Counted from the first letter of the stretch, positions 46,317 through 56,646 are shown. The stretch: DNA of 64,000 nt from Salipaludibacillus sp. CUR1 (GCF_021028955.1 NZ_JAIWPE010000096.1:62001-126000), one strand, 5' to 3'. A program made the numbers and translations. Notes: generated from the sequence alone by a model not told the origin.

Positions 46317-46348
46317 GAAAAGAGCCCCCATCAAATCGGGACTCTTTA
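46317..46348 (-). terminator. Terminator of cotE
   Basis: AAAGAGTCCCG and GGGGGCTCTTTT form the stem, with the U-rich end on the minus strand, 20 bases after the cotE stop. Confidence 0.75.
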
Positions 46349-46366
46349 TCATCTCAGTTTTTTACA

Positions 46367-46936
46367 CTACTCTTCTAATTCTCCCGCCAAGAAGTTGGTA
46401 TCCAGATCTTCAAATTCCTCTTCATCGATCGTGTCATCCCAGGCTTCTTCGTCCCACTCATCTACGGAAGCGTTTGGATTTACCTGAACAGTCATTTTTG
46501 TCTCACCAATCACTTCTACTGCAAATTCTTTTTCTACCTGCACCTCAACATCCCTGTCATTAGACGCAATTAGTGCCTCTAATGTATTTGGCTGCTGGGT
46601 CGCCCTGGAAATAACTTCAAGATCTTCTGAAAGAACATCACTGTCCTGCATAACCAGAGGGACTACTTCCGTATAGGAAACGGTCTCTGTAGCTACATTG
46701 GTTTTCGTATTTCCTGAATACGAATACCAGATATTGCAGTCATAAGTGCCGTTTATTTCAACGGCGTCACCCTTTTTGGCAGAGGTGTATTTGTGGTTAA
46801 TAAGCCAACAGCCTAAAATACTCGTCGGCTTTTCCGCAGGGGTAATTGTATGCTTTGTTTCTGAAAACTTCCGCCCTTTGCCACATACAGCCTTTGTTAT
46901 AATCTGTCTGTAATGCACATCTTTCTCTGATGACAT
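46367..46936 (-). CDS. cotE: Outer spore coat morphogenetic protein CotE
   Basis: A 189-residue CotE (B. subtilis 181). The central region (KPTSILGCWLINHKYTSAKK, EVNGTYDCNIWYSYSGNT-like) is conserved and the tail is very acidic (DEWDEEAWDDTIDEEEFEDL), as expected. CotE assembles the outer spore coat around the forespore. The start follows GAGGAGG. Mother-cell sigma-E/sigma-K promoters are expected but I could not place them with confidence. Confidence 0.94.
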   Translation of the reverse strand: MSSEKDVHYRQIITKAVCGKGRKFSETKHTITPAEKPTSILGCWLINHKYTSAKKGDAVEINGTYDCNIWYSYSGNTKTNVATETVSYTEVVPLVMQDSDVLSEDLEVISRATQQPNTLEALIASNDRDVEVQVEKEFAVEVIGETKMTVQVNPNASVDEWDEEAWDDTIDEEEFEDLDTNFLAGELEE

Positions 46937-47138
46937 CTTTTTCCCTCCTCACACAATAATGAGCCACTAACTTTTCGTACTATGAATTAGATACAGTCCA
47001 ATTACCACAGCATGCAGATAAATGGCTCATGTGCCATCGTGTATTTGCACACCTACTCGTATCATGAGTTCAATTATTTATATGTGGCTTATTCCAAAAA
47101 CATGCTCAAATTTAAATGGTTTAAAATTAAAAGAGGGT

Positions 47139-47400
47139 GGGACAAAAGAATAGCGACCATAAAAAATCCTAAGAAATCTCTTATTAGATTTCTTAGGATT
47201 GCCGCTTTTGTACTTATAGAGGATTGAGTATGCGAAAATAAAAGCAGTGATTTCAGTCAGTAGGATGGTCTAAAAAGCTTTCCTTAATTTTCCGGTTCAC
47301 TCCCGGCGAGGGCTTACCCCAGGGCTTGTCTTCAGCTAAATTCAACTCAGCTTGGAGCTTCGTTGAATTGGATCTTCAGACTGCGCCTGACCTCTGGGTG
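47139..47400. repeat. Intergenic repeat, copy C (inverted orientation)
   Basis: In this strand the element begins GGGACAAAAGAATAG, which is the inverse of the right end of copies A and D, and is followed by a terminator-like hairpin (AATCCTAAGAAATCT/AGATTTCTTAGGATT, 47165-47200). Further in, the inverse of GCAGTCTGAAGATCCAATTC through GCTGAAGACAAGCCC is nearly identical to copy B, and GAGTGAACCGG matches copies A and D. The far end is not sharp. It fills the gap between the DUF2817 peptidase gene and cotE. Confidence 0.65.
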
Positions 47401-47431
47401 TCCTCGCCTTCCTAAAAAAATTTAGGGCTGG

Positions 47432-48559
47432 TCATTTGGACAGTTCTATATTTTCGCTGGACAGGATGGCTTCTATGCCTGTCCTCCCTTTATCTACGAC
47501 CTTCTTCCGCCATTCTTTTCTATCAGGATAAAAAAGCCTCCTGAAATCTCTTTTAATTTCCTTTTCATCTTCTCTTTCTAAAATACCATTAAAATAAAGC
47601 TGATTTTCATTAATCATTGTCTGTGTACAAAAAACGAGGTCATTAAGAGTCTCCCCGATGGTACCGAATTCAAATAGGCATGCCACTGTTCTTTTTTGAG
47701 GAAAGTTTTCTCTGACAGACTCCTGCAAATATAAGTTTGACTCACCATAAACATTGCCATCATCGCTTTTTACTACTTGTTTATAAGAAAGCTCTTTTTG
47801 CAGCTCCTCTTCACTCCTTTTATCTGACTTTGTAAATATTAATGTCAGGTCATCTTTCGGGCCGCCTCCGGAATGGATATCAATATGAACAGGATGGCTG
47901 TACGCCTTTATCCAATCAAAATACCTGCTTTTAAACTTTTGTGCCGGTTCGTCAAAACCGTTTCCTCCGTAATAAATCCCTCTATTATACTTATACTGGC
48001 CAGGGGGGCCATCCTTCAGCATTGCCAGCTCTTCATGGGTAAAGGCTTCAGTTAAAGCGTCATTTAATTCCCTCTTATGTGTGCTTAAGTTTTCAATACG
48101 TGAATCCGGAAGAAAGATTTCTTTTTTACGGTCAAATGTTTCATCCACACTCCCTGCTGTTTTCTCCCAGTCTCTAATATAGTTCCTGTTTAAATCTATA
48201 TTATTTTCAGTCACTCTTCTAAAATGCCTCATTCCCCACGGGTTTACCGCATGCACGAGCCGCAGCCCCTTAGTTTCAGGATTCATTAATGGCATATATT
48301 CTTGAATAAAAAGCTGTAAAAACGCGCTTCCTGTATATCCTTCAATGCCGTGCTCACCTGTCGTAATAATAATCAGTTCCTGCTTTTCCGACAAAGCATC
48401 AGCAACGATAATATCAGTTGTATTATCGTCTTCTTCACTTCCTGTGTAATATGTCTCAAGCCTGGCATTAGACCAGTATGTCTCAATTTCTTTCAGCGAC
48501 TTACGGAACTTTGACCGCGCCTCTTCAAATGTGCTGCTAAAAAATTGCTCACTTCCCAT
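47432..48559 (-). CDS. DUF2817 (M14-like) metallopeptidase
   Basis: A 375-residue protein of the DUF2817 family in the M14 clan. The zinc-binding elements are GEHGIEGYTG (HxxE) and HIDIHSGGGPKDD, and NNIDLNRNY stands for the substrate-binding NxDxNR motif. No signal peptide, so cytoplasmic. A second, different M14-type gene lies at 28066-28923. Substrate not evident; it stands alone between ricA and cotE, a position not occupied in B. subtilis. Confidence 0.8.
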   Translation of the reverse strand: MGSEQFFSSTFEEARSKFRKSLKEIETYWSNARLETYYTGSEEDDNTTDIIVADALSEKQELIIITTGEHGIEGYTGSAFLQLFIQEYMPLMNPETKGLRLVHAVNPWGMRHFRRVTENNIDLNRNYIRDWEKTAGSVDETFDRKKEIFLPDSRIENLSTHKRELNDALTEAFTHEELAMLKDGPPGQYKYNRGIYYGGNGFDEPAQKFKSRYFDWIKAYSHPVHIDIHSGGGPKDDLTLIFTKSDKRSEEELQKELSYKQVVKSDDGNVYGESNLYLQESVRENFPQKRTVACLFEFGTIGETLNDLVFCTQTMINENQLYFNGILEREDEKEIKRDFRRLFYPDRKEWRKKVVDKGRTGIEAILSSENIELSK

Positions 48560-48654
48560 TCAGTAACGCCCCTTTTCATATCTGTTTAAAAGAGGTATTT
48601 CACGTCAGTTTCCATTTAAAACATCTGCTGCGGACAGGAATCTGGAAAAATGAT

Positions 48655-48686
48655 TAAAAAAATCGCACCGGCAATTGCGGTACGAT
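48655..48686 (-). terminator. Terminator of ricA
   Basis: ATCGTACC/GGTGCGAT stem (GU pair) followed on the minus strand by TTTTTTTAATC. Confidence 0.8.
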
Positions 48687-48695
48687 TAATAATGA

Positions 48696-49121
48696 TTATG
48701 AACAGCCGTTATTGAACGGGCTTTTTGTCGTTGTGCCCTGCAGCAAATCGCCGCCCGTTGATTCAATAATTTTATTTGTGACTGTATTTGAAATCGTGTT
48801 GCTGACCATCTGAAGGAGCTGGTTTACTTCAGTCTGCGATTGTTTAAATTCCCTTACTAAAGGAATCTCGTCCAATTCATCCTGAAGCGCGTCAATTTTA
48901 GCTTCTGTTGCTTTTAAAGCTTCTGACTTCTGGTAATGTTTCAAATTAACAGCTTCTTTTTGAAGCAATTTAATCTTGCCGATAATTTCCTGGACTCGCA
49001 AATTTTCATTTATTTGTCCTTCAGCTCTTTTAAAGAAGTCCACTTCTTCCGTTTCGGCAATCATAGACGCCAGTTCCCGAGCTTTATCTGTAATCTCTTT
49101 TTTAGTATACAACTCACTCAT
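48696..49121 (-). CDS. ricA: RicA (YmcA), Y-complex subunit
   Basis: A 141-residue helical protein of the YlbF/YmcA family, ending with a conserved Cys (NNGCS) that binds a cluster in the RicA-RicF-RicT complex. In B. subtilis the complex directs RNase Y to mature operon mRNAs and promotes competence, biofilm and sporulation. RNase Y itself is encoded in this window (rny). One base separates it from miaB. Confidence 0.92.
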   Translation of the reverse strand: MSELYTKKEITDKARELASMIAETEEVDFFKRAEGQINENLRVQEIIGKIKLLQKEAVNLKHYQKSEALKATEAKIDALQDELDEIPLVREFKQSQTEVNQLLQMVSNTISNTVTNKIIESTGGDLLQGTTTKSPFNNGCS

Positions 49122-49122
49122 G

Positions 49123-50667
49123 TTATTTCACCTCTGCCGTTTCTGTAACTTCACCGTCTAAAGACCAGGTTTTTGCCTCTGTAATTTTAACATTAATTAA
49201 TTCACCGATCGATGTTTTCGGCCCTCTGAAGTTAACAAGTTTATTTGTTCTGGTACGCCCCATTAATACATCAGGGTTTTTCTTACTTTCACCTTCAACT
49301 AATACTTCAACTACTTTTCCTTCATATGCCTTATTTTTTCTGGCTGAAATATCGTTCACAACAGCGTTCAGGCGCTGGAGACGGTCTTTTTTAACATCCA
49401 TTGGGACATTGTCTTCCATCTTGGCGGCCGGAGTGCCTTCACGAGGCGAATAAATATACGTGTACGCGCTGTCGTAGTCCATTTCTTTCATGAGAGTAAG
49501 TGTGTCCTGGAACTGCTCTTCCGTTTCATTCGGGAAGCCGACAATAATATCAGTAGTAAATGACGCGTGTGGCATCGCCTTCTTAATTTTTTCTGCCAAC
49601 TCAACGTACTGCTCTCTCGTATATTTACGAGCCATCAGTTTAAGCACCTCGCTGTTTCCGCTTTGGACGGGCAAATGAATATGCTCAACGAGGTTGCCTC
49701 CTTTAGCAAGCACTTCAATAAGATGATCATCAAAGTCGCGCGGATGGCTGGTCGTAAACCGGACACGAGGAATGTCAATTTTACGGATTTCGTCCATTAA
49801 GTCTCCCAGTCCGTAGTCCATATCGGCGAGATCCTTACCATAAGCGTTAACGTTCTGGCCAAGAAGTGTAATTTCTTTATATCCATTGCGTGCTAAATGG
49901 CGTACTTCTTCAATAATATCTTCAGGACGACGGCTCCGCTCTTTCCCTCTTGTATAAGGTACAATACAGTACGTGCAGAACTTATCGCAGCCGTACATAA
50001 TATTAACCCACCCCTGGAAATGTCCTTTACGGGCGCGAGGCATATTTTCAATAATATCTCCCTCTTTAGACCACACTTCAACAACCATTTCCTTGTTAAA
50101 AATGGCATTTTTCAGCAGTTCAGGAAGACGGTGAATATTATGAGTACCGAAAATGAGATCGACATGCTGGTGCTTTTGAAGAATCCGGTTAACGACAGAC
50201 TCTTCCTGTGACATACAACCACATACACCAACAATAAGACCCGGGTTATCACGTTTCATAGGCTTCAGGTTGCCGATCTCGCCAAACACTTTATTTTCAG
50301 CGTTTTCACGGATCGCACAGGTATTTAATAAAATAACATCTGCTTCCTCAGTGAGTGAAGTGGATTCAAAACCCATCTGGAGAAGAATGCCAGCCATATT
50401 TTCTGAATCGTGTTCGTTCATTTGGCAGCCGTAAGTCCTGATTAAGAACTTTTTACCTTTGCCGATGCCCTGCATATCTTCAGGGATCTCAAAGTCATAA
50501 TGGACTGACACGTCTTCTTTTCCGCGTTTTTTAGCCTGCTTTAAGTCAGGCGGAATATAGGTGGTCTGGAAGTACTGGGAGTAGTCCTTTTTCTGGCCGG
50601 ATTTTTTGTCCGCAGAAGAAGTTCCCTCCATCGCTTGCGTCTGCTCCTTGCGTTGTTCTTCATTCAT
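49123..50667 (-). CDS. miaB: tRNA 2-methylthio-N6-isopentenyladenosine synthase MiaB
   Basis: A 514-residue radical-SAM methylthiotransferase. The N-terminal UPF0004 domain holds three cluster Cys ([32 protein letters not shown]), the radical-SAM motif is CDKFCTYC, and a TRAM domain closes the protein. It converts i6A37 (made by MiaA) to ms2i6A37 in tRNA. AAGGAG precedes the start. It shares the transcript with ricA. Confidence 0.96.
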   Translation of the reverse strand: MNEEQRKEQTQAMEGTSSADKKSGQKKDYSQYFQTTYIPPDLKQAKKRGKEDVSVHYDFEIPEDMQGIGKGKKFLIRTYGCQMNEHDSENMAGILLQMGFESTSLTEEADVILLNTCAIRENAENKVFGEIGNLKPMKRDNPGLIVGVCGCMSQEESVVNRILQKHQHVDLIFGTHNIHRLPELLKNAIFNKEMVVEVWSKEGDIIENMPRARKGHFQGWVNIMYGCDKFCTYCIVPYTRGKERSRRPEDIIEEVRHLARNGYKEITLLGQNVNAYGKDLADMDYGLGDLMDEIRKIDIPRVRFTTSHPRDFDDHLIEVLAKGGNLVEHIHLPVQSGNSEVLKLMARKYTREQYVELAEKIKKAMPHASFTTDIIVGFPNETEEQFQDTLTLMKEMDYDSAYTYIYSPREGTPAAKMEDNVPMDVKKDRLQRLNAVVNDISARKNKAYEGKVVEVLVEGESKKNPDVLMGRTRTNKLVNFRGPKTSIGELINVKITEAKTWSLDGEVTETAEVK

Positions 50668-50772
50668 ATATTAATCAATCTCCTTTATATTATTTCTCAC
50701 AACCTATAATTATAAATGGTTTAAGACCTTTATACAACTGTGATTACAGGATAAAAGAAAGAGGTCATCCTT

Positions 50773-50814
50773 AAAAAAACATCCGGACAATATTTTACGA
50801 ATATTGTCCGGATG
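50773..50814 (-). terminator. Terminator of tdh-kbl
   Basis: A 15-bp perfect stem CATCCGGACAATATT/AATATTGTCCGGATG followed on the minus strand by TTTTTTTAAGG. Confidence 0.95.
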
Positions 50815-50859
50815 ACTTTCAAGTGAGTATTTTTTAATTCAGCCACTTTTGTTCCCGTA

Positions 50860-52035
50860 TTAAATAATACCAAGCTCTTTACCGGCTTTTTCAAATGCTT
50901 TCAATGCTTCGTCCAGCAGTGCTTTCGTATGGTCCGCAGTAACGATCGTTCTTACACGCGCTTTCCCCTTTGGCACTGTCGGGAAGGCTATACCTTGGGC
51001 AAAGACACCGTATTCCAGCAGCTTATCAGACAGCTGGTGAGCTTTTGCCCCGTCTCCAATGACAACCGGAGTAATAGGGGTGTCACTTTTTCCTGTATCA
51101 AAACCGAGTTTCTCCAACCCTGCCTTAAAGTATTTTGTATTATCCCATAAACGGTCAATACGCTCAGGTTCTTCAAGCAGCACATCAATTGCTTTGGAAC
51201 AAGCCGCTGTGACTGCCGGCGGGTGGGAAGTACTGAATAAGAATGGACGTCCCTTATGAATGAGGTAATCCCTGACTGCCTGAGTACTGGCAATATAACC
51301 GCCCAGCACCCCGATCGCTTTACTTAATGTCCCTACCTGAATGTGCACACGGCCGTTCAAATCGAAGTGGTCAACGGTTCCGCGGCCATTTCGCCCTAGT
51401 ACACCGCTTGCATGGGCATCATCCACCATTACGAGAGCATCATATTTTTCACACAGCTCCACAATTTCAGGAAGAGGCGCGATATTTCCATCCATAGAGA
51501 AAACGCCGTCAGTCACTACAAGACGTTTTCTGTAATCCTGAGTTTCTTTTAAAGCATCTTCCAGGCTTTTCATATCCACATGTTTGTAAATTTTCCGGCC
51601 GGCTTTAGTAAGCCTGATGCCGTCAATAATGGAAGCGTGGTTTAATTCGTCGGAGATAACGACATCTTCTTTCGTTAAAATAGAAGAGAGAATTGCCTGA
51701 TTAGCAGTAAAACCGGACTGTAAAACAAGTGTAGCTTCAGTATGTTTAAATTCAGCTAATTTTTTTTCAAATTCCTCATGCATAGAAAACGTCCCGGCTA
51801 TTGTTCTTACTGATCCGGTTCCTGCACCATACTGGTCAACTGCCCGGACAGCCTCAAGCTTCATTTTCGGATGGGTGGTCAAACCAAGATAGTTATTGGA
51901 AGAGAGCTGAATGACCTCTTTCCCGCCAATTTTAACTTTTGCCCCCTGATCAGACTGTAGCGGAACAAGTGACCTGAATACGCCGTCCTCTTTCATTCCT
52001 TGTAATTCTTCTTCTAAATATTCGAAACCTTTCAT
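50860..52035 (-). CDS. kbl: Glycine C-acetyltransferase (2-amino-3-ketobutyrate CoA ligase)
   Basis: A 391-residue PLP enzyme of the alpha-oxoamine synthase family. PLP Lys in VGTLSKAIGVLGG near residue 236, DDAHASGVLG binds the cofactor. It splits the 2-amino-3-oxobutyrate made by Tdh into glycine and acetyl-CoA. Directly downstream of tdh (19 bp gap); AAGGAGG precedes the start. Confidence 0.95.
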   Translation of the reverse strand: MKGFEYLEEELQGMKEDGVFRSLVPLQSDQGAKVKIGGKEVIQLSSNNYLGLTTHPKMKLEAVRAVDQYGAGTGSVRTIAGTFSMHEEFEKKLAEFKHTEATLVLQSGFTANQAILSSILTKEDVVISDELNHASIIDGIRLTKAGRKIYKHVDMKSLEDALKETQDYRKRLVVTDGVFSMDGNIAPLPEIVELCEKYDALVMVDDAHASGVLGRNGRGTVDHFDLNGRVHIQVGTLSKAIGVLGGYIASTQAVRDYLIHKGRPFLFSTSHPPAVTAACSKAIDVLLEEPERIDRLWDNTKYFKAGLEKLGFDTGKSDTPITPVVIGDGAKAHQLSDKLLEYGVFAQGIAFPTVPKGKARVRTIVTADHTKALLDEALKAFEKAGKELGII

Positions 52036-52054
52036 ATAACTGATTCCTCCTTGT

Positions 52055-53095
52055 CTATGGATGTAGTACTACTTTCCCGCACTTACCTTCAATCATTAAA
52101 TCAAAACCTTTTTCAAAGTCTTCCAATGGAAAATGATGGGTGATCATTGGTTTCAAATCAACCTGGCCCGAACCGAGAAGACCGGAAACCTGCTGCCACG
52201 TTTCATACATTTTTCTGCCTGTGATCCCTTGAACAGTAATACCTTTAAATACAATATCATTAGTGACATCGATTTCGACCGGTTTAACAGGAAGACTGAG
52301 TATTGAAACTCTGCCCCCGTTTGTAACCATTTTAAAACCCTGGTCCATAGCAATAGGATGTCCGCTCATTTCGCAGACGACATCCACGCCATTATTTTCC
52401 GTCAGTTTACGGACAACTTCAAGCGGATTTTCCACACCGGAATTAACTGTACGGGTGGCTCCCATTTTTTCTGCCAAGTCAAGCCGGTAATTATTCAAAT
52501 CAAACGCAATGACCTGCGAAGCACCAGCTGCTTTTGCGACCCCTACTGCCATAATTCCTATTGGCCCGCATCCAATGACTGCCACAGTCTTTCCAGTAAC
52601 ATCGCCTTCTAAAACAGTATGGACAGCGTTTCCAAATGGCTCCTGGACGCTCGCTTCTTCGAAAGAAAGCTCCCTGTCATTCTTCCACAAGTTTTCAGCC
52701 GGCAGCGCCACATACTCAGCGAAGCATCCATCACGGTCCACCCCGATAATTTCTGTGTTAGCGCATATATGCGCCTGGCCGGTCAGACATTGCGGACAAT
52801 GGCCGCATACGATATGAGTCTCCGCAGAAACATGGTCTCCTACTTCGACATTATTGACCAGTTTACCTTTCTCTACCACAATTCCTGCAAATTCGTGCCC
52901 AAAAACATACGGAGGTTTGACACGGCTCTCTGACCATTCATCCCACGTATAAATGTGAACATCTGTGCCGCAAATAGAAGTTGCTTTTACCTGGATAAGG
53001 ACTTCCAGGTCACCGATTTCCGGGACAGGCACTTCTTTTAAAATAGCCCCCGGGGCCCTTTGTTCTTTTACAATCGCTTTCATTTTACCCCTCAT
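52055..53095 (-). CDS. tdh: L-threonine 3-dehydrogenase
   Basis: A 346-residue zinc-dependent medium-chain dehydrogenase. Catalytic zinc ligands are in SICGTDVHIY and GHEFAG, the structural zinc Cys in CGHCPQCLTGQAHIC, and the NAD motif is GCGPIG. It oxidises threonine to 2-amino-3-oxobutyrate, which Kbl uses. First gene of tdh-kbl. The ATG at 53095 (after GGGGTGG) is taken; the ATG four codons later is also possible. Confidence 0.95.
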   Translation of the reverse strand: MRGKMKAIVKEQRAPGAILKEVPVPEIGDLEVLIQVKATSICGTDVHIYTWDEWSESRVKPPYVFGHEFAGIVVEKGKLVNNVEVGDHVSAETHIVCGHCPQCLTGQAHICANTEIIGVDRDGCFAEYVALPAENLWKNDRELSFEEASVQEPFGNAVHTVLEGDVTGKTVAVIGCGPIGIMAVGVAKAAGASQVIAFDLNNYRLDLAEKMGATRTVNSGVENPLEVVRKLTENNGVDVVCEMSGHPIAMDQGFKMVTNGGRVSILSLPVKPVEIDVTNDIVFKGITVQGITGRKMYETWQQVSGLLGSGQVDLKPMITHHFPLEDFEKGFDLMIEGKCGKVVLHP

Positions 53096-53306
53096 TATTA
53101 ATCCACCCCTTTATTACCTCTCATTTAGACCGTTAAAACTGTAAACGAAAATCATTTCGGCAAATCACTGTCTTTATTCTAGCATGATGCTATGTCCACG
53201 TAAATAAAACTGTCTACCTCACAAGGACAAATGATTCTTCAGGAAAATTTATTGTAAAAAAAATTATTTAGTGAAACCTGAAGCTGATGAGTGTACGATA
53301 AAAACG

Positions 53307-53330
53307 AAAAAAAAGCTTCCTGAGAAGCTT
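53307..53330 (-). terminator. Hairpin terminator upstream of tdh
   Basis: AAGCTTC/GAAGCTT stem with a four-base loop followed on the minus strand by TTTTTTTTCG; it would stop transcripts arriving from korAB. Confidence 0.75.
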
Positions 53331-53346
53331 GCAAGAGAGGTAAGCT

Positions 53347-53732
53347 GGGATAAAACTAATTAAATCCAGGATACCCGAACAATGAATTCACAATAGACTA
53401 TAAGATGAGATCCATTAATGCACTCGCTTGCCGCAGGTATCTCTTCAGCTTCTCGGTAAAATTCGCCTGGGGGATCCTGAACTTTCACACGGATGTGGGA
53501 ACTTCAGCGTTTTTACAGGAGGAGAAGGGGTTAGCCGAAGATCCCTGCGATGATGTTGCACTTATGCCTGTGGTATAAGCCTTCGCCGGAAGTGAACCGG
53601 CAGATTAAAAGTACAAGCCCCTGGGCAAGCGTCCGCCTGGCGGACTGAAATCACTCCTTTTCTCAAAAAGAACAGCCGAACAAAATTCGAAAATTTTGTC
53701 CGGCTTTCTTTATAATTACTATTCTTTTGTCC
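53347..53732. repeat. Intergenic repeat, copy D (longest)
   Basis: Begins GGGATAAAACTAA and ends CTTTTGTCC, a short terminal inversion. About 200 bp of unique-looking sequence is followed by TATGCCTGTGGTATAAGC, GTGAACCGGCAGATTAAAAG, ACAAGCCCCTGGGCAAGCG, the inverted pair GTCCGCC-T-GGCGGAC and a terminator-like GCCGAACAAAATT/AATTTTGTCCGGC hairpin (53675-53704). Modules and order are those of copy A. It fills most of the gap between tdh and korB. Confidence 0.7.
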
Positions 53733-53788
53733 GAGCTACGCTGTACAGTTAAAATACTCAATTAAAAGGGCTTCGTGATGCCTCCTGT

Positions 53789-54655
53789 TTACATGAATTC
53801 TGCAGTGAGTTTATCAAATTGCTCTTTTTCAAGATTAATATCCTGTGTCGAAAGAGCTTCTTCTTTAAATCCATTCACTAAAGCCTCATATGAAGGTTTA
53901 TCTTTATCCTGATAAATCAGGCCTGTCACTAAACCGTCATGCTCCATGAGCGTATTCATTGCCTGCATGCGGCTGGATGGATTGTAATCCTCAATTGTTG
54001 AAAGGGAAGTAAGGTTCTCTTTAAACCAGTCATACGTATTGACTTTGTTAAACGTGACGCAAGGACTGAATACGTTAATTAATGAGAAACCTTTATGTTC
54101 AATACCTTTTTCAATAAGTGAAGTCAATTCTTTTAAATCACTTGAAAAACTTTGTGCTACGAAACTGGCACCTGCTGTGAGAGCCATTTCCATAACATTT
54201 AAGGAAGACTCGATTGAACCTGCCGGCGTACTCTTTGTTTTGAAGCCCATTTCACTTCGCGGGGATGTCTGCCCTTTAGTCAGGCCGTAAATCTGATTAT
54301 CCATAACAATGTAAGTCACATCGATGTTTCGCCGGATTGCATGTACCGTATGGCCCATCCCGATTGCAAAGCCGTCTCCGTCACCACCTGAGGCAATAAC
54401 AGTGAGTTCACGGTTTGCCATCTTGACTCCCTGCGCGATCGGCAGGGCACGACCATGAATGCCGTGCAAGCCATAAGAGTTAATATACCCGGAAATCCGC
54501 CCGGAACAGCCAATACCGGAAACGACTGCAAGCTCTTCAGGAACTACTCCTGCGTTGGCAGCTGCCCTCTGAATTGCTGCCTGTACAGAGAAGTCTCCGC
54601 AGCCTGGACACCAGTTTGGTTTAACATTATTTCTAAAATCTTTAAAGGTTGCCAT
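53789..54655 (-). CDS. korB: 2-oxoacid:ferredoxin oxidoreductase, beta subunit (KorB)
   Basis: A 288-residue TPP-binding beta subunit. NWCPGCGDFS holds cluster Cys residues, and GGDGDGFAIGMGHTVHAIRR to MDNQIYGLTKGQTSPRS is the TPP-binding motif. With KorA it oxidises 2-oxoglutarate to succinyl-CoA with ferredoxin as acceptor. The ATG at 54655 has AAGGAG ten bases upstream and lies inside the end of korA (14-base overlap), so translation is coupled. Confidence 0.93.
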   Translation of the reverse strand: MATFKDFRNNVKPNWCPGCGDFSVQAAIQRAAANAGVVPEELAVVSGIGCSGRISGYINSYGLHGIHGRALPIAQGVKMANRELTVIASGGDGDGFAIGMGHTVHAIRRNIDVTYIVMDNQIYGLTKGQTSPRSEMGFKTKSTPAGSIESSLNVMEMALTAGASFVAQSFSSDLKELTSLIEKGIEHKGFSLINVFSPCVTFNKVNTYDWFKENLTSLSTIEDYNPSSRMQAMNTLMEHDGLVTGLIYQDKDKPSYEALVNGFKEEALSTQDINLEKEQFDKLTAEFM

Positions 54656-56399
54656 ATGCGAACAGCTCCTTGCATTCGTGATGGATTTCTGAAGGTAAAA
54701 ACGGGTTTCCGTCATACTTGAGAATTGATTCAACTTTTTCTACATTTGTATTCATTTTCAGTAATTGGGCGATTTGACCAGTTGCGTTGTTTTCCACCAC
54801 AACCACTTTTTTAGCTTTATTAATCATGGACTGAAGTTCTTCAGCCGGGAACGGGTGCAGAAGCCTGATATGGCCGTGGTTAACTTTCACACCGTCTTCC
54901 TCAAGGCGGGGCAATACTTCCTCAATAGTGCCTTTTGTTGAGTTAACCCCGATAATAAGCATATCTGCTTCCTCGTGCTGTTCATTCTTAAGCACAGGTT
55001 CAGGGAACCGGTCCACAAGGTTCTCAAGCTTTTTCATCCGTTTATCCATTTGAGCTTTTCGGTTTTCAGGACTTTCTGATGGTTTGCCCTGTTCATTATG
55101 TTCAACCCCGGTAACATGGTGCAGTCCGTGTTTCATGCCTGGAATAACACGCTTGGAAACGCCGTCCTCTGTCACTTCATACCGTTTGAAGTATGTTCCT
55201 TTGTCAAGCTCAGGCAGGTCTTCATTAATATCCAGCTTTCCTCTTCGAATTTTAACTCTGTCAAAGTCCAGCGGATTAACCGTCTGTTTTCCTAATGAGA
55301 GGGCCAAATCTGTTATGAGAATGACAGGCACCTGGTACTCTTCCGCAATGTTAAACGCCTCTACTGCGTCATAAAATGCTTCCTCTACACTTGAAGGAGC
55401 CATAACAACTTTAGGAATCTCACCGTGAGTACCATAAATCATAGCAAATATGTCTGATTGCTCCTGTTTTGTCGGCAGGCCGGTACTTGGTCCTCCCCGC
55501 TGGGTATCAACAATGACAAGCGGTGTTTCAGTAATGCCGCTCAGACCGATCGCTTCCATCATCAGTGAAAGACCAGGGCCGGCGGAAGCTGTCAGTGATC
55601 GCACTCCGGCATAATTGGCACCGATAGCCATCGTACACGCTGCAATTTCATCTTCTGTCTGTATAACAGTCCCACCGTACTCAGGAAGTTTTTTAATTAA
55701 ATATTCCATTATTTCTGAAGCAGGGGTAATTGGATAAGCTGGCATAAATCTTGCTCCTCCTGCAAGAGCTCCAAGAGCAATAGCATCGTTTCCGATCATA
55801 AACAACCGGTGGTTTCCATCAGCTTTTTCGAGCTGGAAATCTCCAACACTGCCGGCTGATTCTTTCTCAAAATACTTCCTTCCCGCTTCAATGGCATCCA
55901 TATTTTTTAAGACTACTGCTTCGCCTTTTTTAGAGAAAATCTGTTCGACGACAGATTTAAAGATATCTGACTGCAGACCTAAGAGTGAAGCTGAAGCTCC
56001 TACGGCTACCATGTTTTTCATAAGAGATGTCCCTAATTCCGTGGCAATTTCAGTGAACGGCACAGAAAATAATTTAGCCTGGGAACCTTCCGGCAATTTC
56101 GGGCCAAATTTGCTGTCGCCGATTACAACGCCTCCAGCAGAGAGCTCATGGTGATTGACGTCAATAGTTTCCTGGTCGAACGCGACTAATATATCTAAAT
56201 CATCAGAGATCGAATTCGTTTGAAAGGTGCTCACACGTATTTTATTATTTGTGTGCCCCCCTTTAATTCGTGAAGAGAAGTGCCTGTACCCGTATAAGTA
56301 ATAGCCTTGGCGATTCAAAGCCATTGAGAATATTTCCCCGGTACTTTCAATACCTTCACCTTGCTGTCCCCCAACTTTCCATGAAAGTTGTTTTATCAT
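54642..56399 (-). CDS. korA: 2-oxoacid:ferredoxin oxidoreductase, gamma-alpha fusion subunit (KorA)
   Basis: A 585-residue subunit in which the gamma domain (residues 1-190, GGQQGEGIESTGEIF) is fused to the alpha domain (FMPAYPITPASEIMEYL, EDEIAACTMAIGANYAG, QRGGPSTGLPT). The ATG at 56399 follows AGGGGTG; the frame to 56483 has no SD. Korarchaeal-type KorAB pairs are common in Bacillaceae that lack pyruvate:ferredoxin oxidoreductase. A cre-like site in the long leader suggests carbon control. Confidence 0.93.
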   Translation of the reverse strand: MIKQLSWKVGGQQGEGIESTGEIFSMALNRQGYYLYGYRHFSSRIKGGHTNNKIRVSTFQTNSISDDLDILVAFDQETIDVNHHELSAGGVVIGDSKFGPKLPEGSQAKLFSVPFTEIATELGTSLMKNMVAVGASASLLGLQSDIFKSVVEQIFSKKGEAVVLKNMDAIEAGRKYFEKESAGSVGDFQLEKADGNHRLFMIGNDAIALGALAGGARFMPAYPITPASEIMEYLIKKLPEYGGTVIQTEDEIAACTMAIGANYAGVRSLTASAGPGLSLMMEAIGLSGITETPLVIVDTQRGGPSTGLPTKQEQSDIFAMIYGTHGEIPKVVMAPSSVEEAFYDAVEAFNIAEEYQVPVILITDLALSLGKQTVNPLDFDRVKIRRGKLDINEDLPELDKGTYFKRYEVTEDGVSKRVIPGMKHGLHHVTGVEHNEQGKPSESPENRKAQMDKRMKKLENLVDRFPEPVLKNEQHEEADMLIIGVNSTKGTIEEVLPRLEEDGVKVNHGHIRLLHPFPAEELQSMINKAKKVVVVENNATGQIAQLLKMNTNVEKVESILKYDGNPFLPSEIHHECKELFAYGNL

Positions 56400-56646
56400 T
56401 ATCGCTACACCCCTTTTTGATTTCACAATGCCACTTTCTTTACAACCTGACTGCAACTCTGCTGTGTGTGAATGTGAATACATTCATATAAGATTCTTTG
56501 TTTATGTAACTGCTAGTATGTCACTTGAATGGTTGAACGTGTATGAAACACCTCGACTTTCAAGACACTACCCGCATCTCTTATTTTAAAGGAAAAATCA
56601 TGTGAAAAGGTCCTTCATAAGAACCGGAAGTGTTGCCCCGCAATTA

